In this document: positions 52,817-64,000 of the stretch, in pieces
Layout of the letters: the number at the start of each line of letters is the position of its first letter
How positions within the stretch are numbered: position 1 is the first letter of the stretch
Assembly (NCBI GenBank): GCA_008828725.1
Contig: MEHQ01003470.1
Coordinates: 369,128 to 433,127 of the forward strand
Source: Saccharina japonica
Lineage: Eukaryota; Sar; Phaeophyceae; Laminariales; Laminariaceae
Direction of reading: 5' to 3'
Length of the DNA stretch: 64,000 nucleotides
Made by a program: the position numbers and the translations under genes
Notes under the pieces: generated by a model
Database searches by the model: none
What the model saw: the letters and a program-made list of their open reading frames with translations, nothing else
What the model was told of the DNA's origin: nothing

Positions 52817-55670
52817 CGCGTCAGGAGGTGGAGTTCTCGATGTGAGCGTTTGTAGTATTCGCCGACAACGGCAAGGCGGAGCGTTCCTGCCGCACGAAAC
52901 GCCTCTATCTCTGTTGGAGTTGCACATGACAACTTCCTCTGTTAAGTATATACGAACACAAGTTTCCGCCGCTAGTTCGCCGTTTTTTTTTTTTTTTTTT
53001 TTGTGACGTCTGGTGTTGTGCGTTTGGTTCCGTCGCATGGTGTGTCCCCCGGGTGCTGTCCACGCGGTAGACAGCGACGCTGATGCAGCAGGAATAGAGG
53101 GTGGCTATCCCCCCCCTCGGCTCTGATAGTGGAATCTGGGTGACTCAGCCTCTCACGTTGACTCGCAAGAGTATTGTACAATAGGGTCAAGAGGGTGGGG
53201 TCCATCGGGGTCAGTGATTTTGAGCACAACACTCTGGTTTCGCGGCGTTTAGTGGCGTTCCCGATGATCGTCGACGATTTGTGAATGCGATTTTGAAGAT
53301 AAAACGTCTGCTGTAGCTCCGGTTGTCGGTGGTGTTGTGGTGTATTAGTCGGTGCTTTGCTTGGTGTTGCTTTGTGTGTGACACAATTGTCGGTGGTAAT
53401 CGAACTAAAATTGTCCGATCCCCACCGAAAATTCTGCCACACGCAAACCAACCCCAAACTCAACACCAACAAATCCACCATCCTTACTGCCGACAGCCAG
53501 AGCTACGATAGACGTTATACCTTCAAACTGACATCCACAAGCCGTCGCCGATCGTCGGAAACGCTATTGATTGTTGCAAATCCTGGAGGAGTGGAGTACC
53601 GTGTTGCTCGCGATGGGTGTTTATTTATATTGCGCCCACAATGATGCCACTGAGTTTTCCTGCCGTTCAGAACGTTTCTATCGGTTGGAGTTGCACATGA
53701 TAACTGCTTCTTGTGGGAGGCAGGCCTCTTACCACAGGCTGCAAGTACGAACACAAGTTTCCGACGCTAGGTCGTAGCTTTTCGTGACGTCCCGTGTTGT
53801 GCGTTCTATTCTCTGACATGGTAGGTCCCACGGGTGCTCTACGCGTAGTGGACGGCGACGTTAATGTGGCAGGAATGGGTGATGGCTCACCCCTCTCGCC
53901 TCTGGTCCTGGGATCTGGCTGAATCTACCTACCGCGTGAACTTGAAAGATACAAGTAAATGTCGTCGGGCAATCATGCGGTCTGTTGGGGTTAGCATTTT
54001 TGAACACAACACTACAATAATATTTTCAGTGTTTACTGGCGTTCCCGATGATTGGCGATGGTTTGTGAACTTGGATGTACAGCACCTACGCGAGCACTGG
54101 TCGTGGGTGGCGTATTTTTTTTATGTTCAGTTAGGGATTGCTCTGCATATGGTGGGGTTGTCGGTGATAACCGGGGAATACAAGGGAAGTACCGGTGTAG
54201 CTTGCGATGGGCGTTTTTATTTTCCGCAGGCAACGGCGTTACGTTTTTTTTCTGCCGTTCAGAACGTTTCTGTCGGTAGGGAGTTGCACATGAGAACTGC
54301 TTCTGGTGAGAGGCAGGCCTCTTAATACATGCTTCAAGCGATGGGCGTTTGTATGTCCCGCAGGCAACGGCGTTACGGTTTTTTTTCTGCCGTTCAGAAC
54401 GTTTCTGTCGGTGGGAGTTGCACATGAGAACTGCTTCTGGTGAGAGGCAGGTCTCTTAATACATGCTTCAAGCAAGGATACAAGTTTCCGACACTACAGT
54501 AGGTCGCCGCTTTTTTATGACGACCGGTGTTTTGCGTTCCGTTCGTTAGCATGGCAGGTGCCGGGTGTTCTCCACGTGATAAGCAGCGACGTTGATGCAG
54601 TGGGAATAGACGGCGGCTACGCCCCCTCTTTGACTCTCAAATCTGGGTGACTCAGCCTCTCTCGTTAACGTGCGAGAAAGGCAAAACATGGAGTCGGGAA
54701 ATCTCTTTCTGTCCGTCGGGGTTAGTCTCAGTGAAAACGAACCTTAACAATGCAGCCTTCATTGGCGTCCCCCATGATCGGCGACGTGCTGTGAATGCTG
54801 TTTCGAAGGCACAACACCTACTGTTGTTCTGGTTGTCGGTGGTGTGGTGGTGTATGTGTTGATGCTTACGTTGGGATTGCTTTGCGTGTGGCAGAAGTTT
54901 CTTGGTGGCAATCAAGCTGTAATATAACGATATAACTTGGTTGCCTCCTACAGTTTTCCCATAGTGTCGAGTCCACCCCAAACTGAAGGTCAACACATAC
55001 ACCACCTACACTACCGACAACCAGAGCTACAGCAGGCGTTTCACCGTCAAAATAGCATTTACAAAACCGTTGCCAATCATTAGAAACGCCAGTAAACTTT
55101 GCAGATCTTGGGTAAGTGGAGTACCGGTGATGTTCGCGATGGGCGTATGTATCGTCACCACGGAGCTTTCCTGCCGTACGAAACGTTCCTGTGTTTTGAA
55201 GTTGCACGTGGGAACTAATACCTCTGGAGGGGGGCAGGTCTCTTCGCACATGATGCAAGTACCAACACAAAATTCCGACACTAGGTCGCCGCTTGTGTGA
55301 CGGCTGGTGTTGTGCGTTCTTCTCTTTGGCGACGTAGGACCCGCGGGTGCTGTCCGTTCTATAGACAGCGACGTTGATGCGGCAGAAACAGGGGGTGGTT
55401 ACCTTCCCTCGCCTCTGATCACGGCATCTGGGAGGTTCAGCCTCTCGCGTCAACTTGCAAGAACATCAAACAATGGCGTCGGGAAATCGCGCAGTCCGTC
55501 GGGGGTTAGTGTTGTTGGGCACAACACTAAGAGTTACAGCGTTCACTGGCATTCTCGATGATCGGCAACGGTTTGTGAATTCAGTTTTTTTAGGTACACC
55601 TCCTACTGTAGCTCTGGTTGTCGGCGGTTTGTTTGTTGCTGTTCAGTTGGGCTATAGCTCTGTGTGTGGC
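52817..55670. repeat. Right part of the satellite, long and partly truncated units
   Basis: Units with centres at ~53405 and ~54925 are long; one at ~54170 lacks its right arm. A ~125-base direct duplication around GGCAACGGCGTTACG and CTGCCGTTCAGAACGTTTCT lies at 54225-54470. The array stops inside GTGTGTGGCAG at 55670. Confidence 0.8.
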
Positions 55671-58600
55671 AGGGGGGGAGCCGCCTGGGTCCCGACCAGT
55701 AACAAGCCTGGAGCTGGCGGTAGGGAGAAGCGGGCCACGCATGGGAGGCACTATCTTTCGAAACCGACAAGAGCACTCATCGACGGCGGCGATACAGGAC
55801 AGGGGTCGAGCTCACAGACACACGGCAAGGGTGGGAGAGGGGCGAACGCTAACGAGGTGACCGGAAGGACAGTCTGCGGAGCGGGAGAAGGAAGGAGGGG
55901 GGGGGGCGTCTCGTGCAACAGAGGGCGGGGGGGGAGGCAAGGCCCGCGGCCCGGACGAATCAAGCTGGAACCGGGCTCAGCAGTATCGACATCATTATAG
56001 GCATCTCCCGTTGCACTGAAATAAAAAACACCCGGCGTCGAGACCCTTCACCCATGGAGGTGAACGGGAGCCACGCCCTCTCCTTATTTCCTGGGGCCGG
56101 ACCGAATGACCTGTATGCAGCTTGTTAGGCCGGTGGCCAAGAACGGAGTAAAGGGAGGGGACCGACCCCAGTCCTCCTCTGGAGCGGTCGCGGGGGCGAG
56201 GCGGAGCTGAGAAAGAGTGGGCGGGCGATGGTCTTTGCTATCTGGGGGCTCCAACGTTTGGAGATGCCCATCGTGCTTCGAGCTGCGTCACTCAGATGGG
56301 GCTTATGAGCGGGCTCGCGCTAGCAAGGGGTCAGCGAGGGAGCAAGGGGATCCTTTTTGGCGGGGTTGACAACAGTAGATCAGGGGCGCCACCTCCGCTT
56401 CCTCCTGGAACCGAATCAGGCTCTCGGGACTCGGGAGCCGCCGGGAGTTTGTCAATGACCCCTCTCAGCCGGGAGCAACAGTTGGTGAGCGAAGCCAAGA
56501 GCATGGCGATCTCATGGCGTTTGGCCCCGTTAGGGGGGGCACGTACGTGGCATATTTCCTCGACTACCAAACCGGAGGCTCTACGTTGGGCCTCACGTCT
56601 AGGAGTACGAGGCGGGCTTTGACTCCCTGTCGGAAGAAACGCCTGACAAGGTGGACTCTCGGCGTCCAGCACACGTTGCAGGAGGGGGATGCGCTTGCCT
56701 CCTTTCTGGCGGCGGTGGCGGCTCCACCGGAGGGAACGATCCAAGCGCTGGAGGGCGACCCATTGCTAGGGGGAAGCTGGGGCAGGGGGGCCCCGCTCCA
56801 GGTGCCGCAGAGAGCTGCCAGACCGATGGGAACAAGAGTATCATGCCACCGAGACGATCGGGAACCCTCCGCAATGGGCTCCGGATCGCCTGCGACACCC
56901 CGGGCGAAAACGCCTATGCCTAGCAGCAAGGAGGAGGGAGGAGTCGGTCGCAAGGGGTATAGACGATCCTGGCACGATCCTGGCGGAGAGAATCCGAGAA
57001 GGGTCACGAGCATCAAGTGCAAAGAGAGGGGCCGGCACGAGTCAAAGGGGGACGTCCTTGAGCCGGGGGGTGTTAGACGGAGCGAATCTAGCAGGGAGGA
57101 TGGAGTTAGCAAGGCCGGCAGAGCAGTGGGAATGGGCGGGATGCAAACTGGGTGGGTCCGGGGGAAAAGGGTGAGCGGGGAGCCAAAGGTGTGGTGGGAG
57201 ACGAGCCGGAAGGAACAGCGCGGCACCATTTTGAGGAACCACCAGGGCGCAGGGGGCGGGGCCCAGGAACGGAACGCGCCCGTGTGGCGTTCTGGGCGAT
57301 ACCCTGAGGGACATGCTGTGCAAGTGCCGCCGTGCATCGCTCCAGAGCAGGCACCGAGCGGCACGTCTCCCCTGTCAGCAAGAACATCACGTACTCCACG
57401 TGCGCTGTGTGGTGGCGGCCCTCGCGAGAGACGCGGCACCATAACTCCTCCGCCGTCCAGAACCCAACTGTTGCGCCAGGAAAAGGAGAAGGAACGCGTT
57501 GAAGGCAGCGGTCCGAGCGGACCCGATTTCTTCGCAGGCTGACCGAGAAAATGGGAAACCGAGCCAACGACGGCCCAGCCTCTTTCGCAGTCGACGGTTG
57601 GGGCACGGTTGGGGCGAGAACATCCCGGATATGGGGCCATCGCTCGGTTCCGCCTGACTGGAATGTCTGGAGCAACGCTTTACAATAGGGAAACATGCAC
57701 ATCCACAGCTGGCAGGCGTGCACGCGCATGAGCGTTCATGCGCTTGACATCATCAACCGCGACTTGGGAGAGCACAGGACCTGGCGACACCGAAAGTCGT
57801 TTCTACGGTCGATTAAGCTATTGACCACCCTTTCGGCACTGCTACACTCATTTCACGGCCGCATCAAGAGGCGACATAGCTTCGCGTTGGTAGAGAGCGG
57901 CGACATGGTCGCCTTGCTTCCGTTATTGATGGCGTACACGAGGTGAGGAGCCACAATGCAGCGAAATGCCAGCCAAGAAGAGTCACAGGAGGAATAGCTC
58001 GAGCGTGCGTCGTATGCGTGTCTTCACACGCTAGGGGTTGGAGTAAGCCCCGTTGTATCGGAGTCGCACTCGGCAGGCAATGAGGAGGCGTGGGCCACGC
58101 TGGTGGTCACACTCCCGCCCAAAGACCACACCAGCGTTTACGCGACCGTGGCGGACGCAGTGATGCCGCGCGTACATAGTTAAAGGAAGGTAGTGGTGCC
58201 CCGTGGGTACCGGACGATGACTGCGCCCCCCAGGTGCTCTTCAATATCAACCCCCTCAGGGCTCTATCGGGCTCTGGAAATGATGGCGAAGAACTCGAGC
58301 ACCTGTGGAAGATCATCCACACCGAGATCGGGCGGAGATGATCGGGAGGATGATTGTAAAAATCTGAAGTAAAATCGTTGATGAGCCGGACGCGTCCCCG
58401 CCTGAATTAGGGTAGCTCTTTTTCGCTGTCTAGCCTTACCGCGCCAGGGAAAAATGTCCGCCAGTTTGCTTTGGCATGGCGTGGAGGCGGCCCACTGCCT
58501 TGGGGGCTATACCACAGCGGCGGCCGCGACCAGAAGGGAGCAATTGCTAGCGAGTTGAGGCATGATGGGGTCGCGCTGCCAGAAGGGTCCGGGCACGTGG

Positions 58601-60716
58601 GCCTGAGCGCGCGAGCACTAAACACGACACATGCAACTGTCCTGTTCCCACCGACTACTCGAACACCTTCAACAATGCCAGCAAGACGGCGGCGCTTCAG
58701 GAGGTGGCCAACTGCGTGCCAATGCTCACGTCGTTTGTGGTCAAAGGTTCCGGTGCGAGACCAAGTGGATTGCTACTCTAGATGAACTTCGGGGAGACTC
58801 GGGCGATCGCTTGCTCCGCTGGGCCCCGAGGAGACTCGAGCGCTTGCTTGCTCCAGTAGGGTCCAGAAGGGGGACCATATGGGGTAGGCGATGGTCTTCC
58901 TTGAACTTCGACCGGAGTTGAAGCTGTTCTGCGAGGAATCTGAGGGAGAAGGAGTGGCAACCTTCGTACACAGGGATGACATATATACATACTTGTATAT
59001 CTAGCCAGTATTGGGATCACGGTCAACACGACTACCGCCAATCCCCTTCTGCGGCGCGAGCTAGACGACACCAGCATGCTGGTCCACCCCGCCGTGACAA
59101 CGGAGGATATTCAGTCCCTGCAAAGGGTCAACGTCCGCATCGCTGAAGTCGGAGGGGTAACGGCAATGCGCGTCTCGATCGGCACCAGGACTGGTGCTAC
59201 GGCAGGTATGTACAATATGCTACCCCCCTTTTCTCTACCGCGTTTAGGCCACTTCACTTGGGGCGAGCGGGTCTGTGCTTCACTCAAATTTGGACTTGGA
59301 CAACTTTTGTTTGGCTCAGCGTAAGAAACAATCCCATGGCGGTGCATATCGCAAAAGGCAAAACGCATGAAAATTCACAGGCTAGTCACTCGGCCGAACG
59401 GCTCTGAGCGAAAAAATACGAAAACACGTTAGCGTGACCCCCCTACTGTAAAAGGGACGTGTCGTTGAACATGTGGTGGAGGCTGTGAGGGACTCGCCTG
59501 ACTTGCCGGACAAGCAAGCGGCGGCCCTCATCGCCCTCGAATCCCTAGGGCAAGGAACGAGCTATACCTCGAGCGTGTCTTGGATACAAGTTTGTCCCTT
59601 GAATAATACAGGAGGGCAGACGCCGGGGCGTAATGACAATATACAAACAATTCCCGAGCCACCGGGAGCGGCGGAGGCACACTCGTTCTACCAGGAAGGG
59701 TGCCCGGGTGATAAGCTGACATTGCAGGCTCATCAACAAGCCTAAGCGCGCCTCTCGACGAGGGCTTGAGGGTTGGAGTTACCATCAACGGAAGCAAAGC
59801 TAATATCCACTGCTGTTTCGGGCAAGGTCGGGATCTTACCGGAGGCTCCGTCGGACCCTACCGGCCGTTTGGGCGAGAGAGAAGTGGAGTGGGCTCCCTG
59901 AGACGAGCATCACTTCCCCCGTCGTGATAGATGGGGGCTCTCAAAGACAGCTGGACTGAGGTCTCGGTACAGACGAGGACGCCTCTTCAAAGGAAGACGC
60001 TGCCCCTAGGCCCCACAGAGATGGACATGTTGCCGGCGGACGACGCAGTCCCTACGTCCTCCCGGAAAGACCAACACAAATAGAATATGTTTGTCAACAG
60101 CGGTCGTCACGCGGCGCACTCAGCTGCTCTGGCCTAGCTTTAGCCAGATATGGCACAACCGCCCGCCGGGATCGACCAACCCGCTAGGGGGAATGTAGTT
60201 AAGAGCCGTCGCCAAGGCTGACCGTAGGAATCCCCAGGAGGCTGGAGCTACCGCCTGCCTCCGGGTGTGATCAACATAATTTGGTCCGAGTCATACCCTT
60301 CTCAGAGTTTGTGGGAATAAGAAGGTGGAAGGTGGGTATTGCGGGGTATTTGGCGGGGAGGTGCCTCTGCTGCGATGCAATCGACGTCGACATACAACAC
60401 GCGCCTATCATTCCCCGAACAAGATTGGCGGGGGAACCAGAACCGGTTATTTCTTCGCTCAATCTCCCGCACCCTCTTGGGATCTTTCACCAAGTCGAGA
60501 GCGGAGGGCCTTCGCAAATTTCAGCGAGACAGAACCTGAGAATGGACATCGTCATCGAGCAATGCCACCTTATAAGGGTGGTGGCTTATTATTCTCTTAG
60601 CTCCTCACAGCAGGATTTCACTATCATATCATACATCACCCAACACACGACTTCTAAAAACGATTTTTCACGCAACCCAACCAAACTTATCTGTGCGCTA
60701 CAACTAGAACAAAGGG
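55671..60716 (+). mobile_element. GC-rich decayed insertion with unidentified ORF fragments
   Basis: Composition changes abruptly to GC-rich at 55671, inside a satellite palindrome. Long open stretches follow, notably 56514-57542 (+), then fragments such as VVTLPPKDHTSVYATVADAV (near 58110) and FNINPLRALSGSGNDGEELE (near 58240) that look like degraded protein. The last continues HLWKII, giving a G-x-G-x-D-G-E-x-x-E-x-x-W pattern reminiscent of KDZ-type transposases, a weak resemblance only. The element is broken in many places. Its family is unknown, and a retroelement cannot be excluded. Confidence 0.5.
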
Positions 60717-61736
60717 CATTTGACAAAAAGGGGGACACCCCCCATATATCGTTCCATAAGGGGGGACACTACCAAGCACCGGCGGCAAGGTTCTCGTTAA
60801 AGAGGCGGTCGTCAACACCAACACAGCGGCCTAGCGCATTGACGGTATACTCATTGTCATATATTAACCACCACTGTGACCGAACAGCTCAACAGCTCAT
60901 TGCCTGGTACAATAAGACTCTCCTCTCCTCTACGTCATGGTACGTACCTTATATACGCGTATACGTATACGGCGGTACCGGCACGACTACATAATATACG
61001 TTCAGCAGCAAGCAGTACCAGAGGAGTTTTACTATCCTTTGGCACGTACATATTTTTTACGTATACTCGTATCATATGTATATGTTGGTGATTTTTGAAG
61101 CTCACAGGGCACAGGGCGCCAACAGATGTAATGCATTGATTTGCAGGGCGACACCTGAAAACCATGATTGATTCTGAACCAGACGTGCTTGTCACAGGAC
61201 CTTCTCTCGGATATGGTGTGCAGGCAGTACTCACGGAATCATTTGTGATATATACGTACATTACGTATGCTGATCTGGTGACCACATTTGCCTAGGTATG
61301 GGCCGTTGGTCTTTTCGACGTCAGACTTCGTCTGTTGGGCGTGCCACAACAACCAGAACATGGAGTGGTCACTCACCCGTGGTCTTTTTGACACAGAAAG
61401 GGCGATATCTCTCCGCAGCGTAACAAAAAGGGGGACGTTACGTAAAAAGGGGGACTTTCCCAAATTAAGTGGAGGGAAAGGGGGATACCCTCGCGTAGGC
61501 ATAACAAAAAGGGGGATATGCTCACTCCCCCTTTTGGTCGCTCTCGTTCACCCGCTAAATATATGAAAAAAAACGCTGTGGATGGTAGGGAGATGCCATG
61601 TGAGTGTGGCAAACGCATCATGTTTTAATTTCGAAGCGATTTGACAGAGTACATAGGCGTCCCCGGCGGCGAAAACCGATGTCCCCCTTTTTGTCACTAT
61701 ATAGGGGGGTGTACCCCTTTTTGTAAAAACTCCTAA
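60717..61736. mobile_element. ~1-kb element with inverted ACAAAAAGGGG ends
   Basis: The left end reads GACAAAAAGGGGGACACCCC then CCATATAT. The right end read inwards is ACAAAAAGGGGTACACCCCC then CTATATA. Several further AAAAAGGGGGA words occur in both orientations inside (61425-61520, 61680). The - strand holds short frames without a recognisable transposase. No target duplication is evident. Confidence 0.65.
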
Positions 61737-62480
61737 AACAAATAAGCGACGAAGTAGCAGCTATGATGGTACAGTCGTTTCTCCCTTGGGAAGCTCAACC
61801 GGGTAGGAGCTATCCTAAGCTAGGAGCAAACGACGTTCTACCCCTATACCGTGAGATGAACCCATCAGGAGAGGAAGTCTTCGGGAGGCGCGAAACCCGG
61901 AGTACCGCGACAAGGCCACCCTGCTATAGGAGATATGAACCACGCAGCCCCTCGAGCGCGAGGTCACCTGCTTGGCGGCAGCGCTGACCACGACAGCTCA
62001 GCTGCCTCTACACCCCCGATGGACTCGCCCAGCCATACACTTACAACTTTCGTTGTGTGGAAAGTTTCGGGTGTCTCGGGGGTAGACTGCACTGTAACAG
62101 CTTCATCTATCGGTTACGGGGGGAGGGCCCCTCTCTAGAAGGAACGTCTGCAAGGAGAGCCTGGTGCCGACAGTCTCGGACTCCCCACAGGTACACATCT
62201 TGAGGAGGGTGCCTCTCTTCAAACTCCAATTGCAGGGTCGCCAGCAGGCTACGAGGAACAGGGGTGAGCGGGGGCAGATTCGCACCCATGGGATGGAGGT
62301 GGCTATGTGATAGGACCAACACCCATGCCGCGAGAAGGTGGACATGCAGCAATATTCGGTGTCATTTCCCCGCGCGTGACTTCCTATGAGGCTGACCTTG
62401 TGCCGCTTGTTTACGGAGTTTTTTTATCTCTTCTTTTTGTAGGAGGAAAATATCCAATAAATATAGGTAACGTCGTACCG
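61737..62480. other. GC-rich decayed sequence, probable right part of the 55.7-kb insertion
   Basis: Composition and codon-like texture match 55671-60716, suggesting the ~1-kb element split one larger insertion. Short frames (61763-61987, 61935-62138) have no recognised product. The right border is unclear. Confidence 0.4.
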
Positions 62481-63420
62481 TGCACATAACCATCAGGAAT
62501 GTATAACACTCATCATAAATGTAGGAGGCAGACTAAAGTCCGGTCAACTAACCATCATACTCGTACATGTATAACTAGCCCCACTTAACCTGTCGGCTAT
62601 ACACTTGCTTTGTGACGGTTTTTATTCCGACCCTTTCCTTGCCGTTGCGGCCACTTTAGTGCTCTGCGTGGTCGTGCGGTGAGGACCATATTAAAGCCGC
62701 GTATATAGGAAGTGATACATGGTAGAGATAACGAGGCGTTCTACGGCAGGGTTTGCCTTGTGGAGGTAGTACCTAAACTTTCTGAGGGTCTTCACTTGAA
62801 GAGCTCCATACCTCAACCAGAAACAACAGACTTTGATCACATTGTCAGCCAAGTTCGGCAGACAACCCCATCGTCTAATATTGCTGTAGGTGTCTGGCGA
62901 ACAATATCGTGAAATTCACACTGGTTCCTGTAACTTTTCACTTGAGAAGCCCCATCAGTGAAGAAATGCTTGACTCAGACGTGCGACGCCCAACACGGGG
63001 TGGTACCCACCCTCACAGAGCCGATATGCGTTGTACACATTGCCTCGCTCAACGAAGCCACCCCCCCCAAGCCACGCCTCTTCGTCATCGTGATTCGTGA
63101 ACAAAGATAGCCTAGAGCCTGCGTCGGCTATCGCAACGTACGAATGACCTGGATGCTGTTGAATATCATGTATCGAAATACGCACGCAATCGATCAAGTG
63201 GCACGCATGCGCTGGGTTCTAGGTGTACCACCCCCAGCACCTTGTAGTTGCGAGGAGGAGCTGAAAACAAATGACGATGTCGTGGTCGGTAACCAAGCGG
63301 TGATGCCGATACACCACGATGCTGATACACCACGTATGAGAGCACACATGTTTTTTTTTTAATATTTTGAAACGCACTGTCCTCTAAAAGCTGCAACTAC
63401 AACGACGACAACGAACACAT
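62481..63420. other. No gene seen; a weak family I trace
   Basis: 62725-62825 contains GGCGTTCTACGGCAGGG, TTTCTGAGGGTCTTCACTTG and AAGAGCTCCATACCTC, a diverged left half of a family I MITE. The remaining bases contain short frames only. Confidence 0.5.
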
Positions 63421-63429
63421 TATACTTAC

Positions 63430-63790
63430 CTCGCGGACAAAATTGACAAATCTTTCAACAAACACTCCATCACCAATCACGGACGAAATGGACGACGACA
63501 CCTTCAACAAACTACATAACAAAACTCGCGGTACAAAATCGATAACCTCTTTCAACAAACTCTGACACCCAATCGTCGACAAAATGGACAAAACTTTGAA
63601 CAATAACACCACGGCGTTACAAGGCGACGAGATCGAGCGGATCTGTGTACGCACTACTGTCCCTATGTACCTGGTACTGGGTACGCTTCCTTCAATCCCG
63701 CCAGACCATGAAACGCTCCATAAGACAACCGCCACGCCCCACTCCCACGCCGTGTTTCCACCATTTCCACGATAACACTCTCCACACATC
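63430..63790. other. Imperfect ~35-130-bp repeats with open frames, uncertain
   Basis: GACAAAATTGACAAATCTTT, CTTCAACAAACT (twice) and GACAAAATGGACAAAACTTT recur, giving + strand peptides like DKIDKSFNKH and DKMDKTLNNNT. A 136-codon frame runs the other way (63397-63807). This could be a diverged coding repeat or simple duplication. No family is recognised, and the window ends soon after. Confidence 0.35.
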
Positions 63791-64000
63791 ATATTCAATT
63801 TGAGCACTGGACGGTATGGGCGAATCTACTCGGACGCTCCTTTCCTCTACGTACACTTACTGATTTTTTGTCTAAGCCTCGCTCCATCCATGGTGCTCCA
63901 CGCGCAAACACAACACACAACACAGTATAACCGCGCATGACAGAAACACCGACTGGCTTTTCTGTTTCTGAGTACGTATTACCGACAAAAATTGTTGGCC

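Larger units (their letters stand above)
44660..55670. repeat. Large satellite made of palindrome-plus-spacer units
   Basis: About a dozen units. A complete unit has a palindrome of ~350-480 bases (from GTTCACTGGCGTTCCCG, through TGAAGGCACAACACC and GTGTGGCAGAATTG, to a centre such as TCGAGCTATGATAGCTCGA, then mirrored) and a spacer with TACCGGTGATGCTCGCGATG, GGAGTTGCACATGAGAACT, ATGGTAGGTCCCACGGGTG and CTCTGACTCTGAAATCTGGG. Visible centres lie near 45590, 46585, 47385, 47850, 48315, 49462, 49930, 50700, 52135, 53405 and 54925. Small ORFs repeat with the units and are not supported as genes. The array is cut at 55671 by another insertion. Confidence 0.9.

Noticed and set aside
56564-57640. 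358-codon - strand frame in the GC-rich insertion
   Set aside because: It is opposite the 342-codon + strand frame and is Pro/Ser/Arg-rich as expected from GC-rich DNA; neither frame has a recognised domain.

Overview
The window looks like nuclear DNA of a eukaryote with long introns and a very repeat-rich genome. A stramenopile, most likely a brown alga, fits best. The reasons are the style of the intron-rich, GC-leaning exons, an ankyrin-repeat protein with long Gly/Ser homopolymer runs, and interstitial CCCTAA telomere-type repeats. The taxon is an inference; no rRNA or organelle marker is present to prove it.

Only two host genes can be supported. The first is an intronless ankyrin-repeat protein on the + strand (5773-7851). 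The second is the mismatch-repair gene MSH2 on the - strand. I assembled 16 MSH2 exons by hand from 39178 down to 16780, with every splice phase consistent and a terminal exon carrying the stop codon. These exons give about 840 residues, roughly from the end of domain I to the C-terminus. The first ~160 residues (mismatch-binding domain I) were not found and must lie upstream of 39.2 kb.

Layout. 1-5.7 kb: poly-G tract, small dispersed repeats, trinucleotide tracts and a GC-rich island. 5.8-7.9 kb: ankyrin gene. 8-16.7 kb: no gene; MITEs, minisatellites, and a MITE that carries telomere repeats in its loop. 16.8-39.2 kb: MSH2, whose introns (about 0.4-2.8 kb) hold MITEs, minisatellites and several decayed copies of one of its own exon/donor junctions. 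39.2-44.6 kb: no recognised gene; a fold-back element, a Mutator-type element with a perfect 9-bp target duplication, and a three-copy tandem repeat. 44.66-55.67 kb: a large satellite whose units are built around ~350-480-bp palindromes, with at least four later insertions. 55.67-62.5 kb: a GC-rich, decayed insertion with unidentified ORF fragments, itself containing a ~1-kb terminal-inverted-repeat element. 62.5-64 kb: no gene recognised.

The strongest non-genic result is a detailed record of non-autonomous DNA transposons. Mutator, hAT-like, PIF/Harbinger-like and piggyBac-like (TTAA) types can each be recognised from their ends and target duplications, and several are nested so that their relative ages can be read. 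No CRISPR array, tRNA, rRNA or operon was seen.
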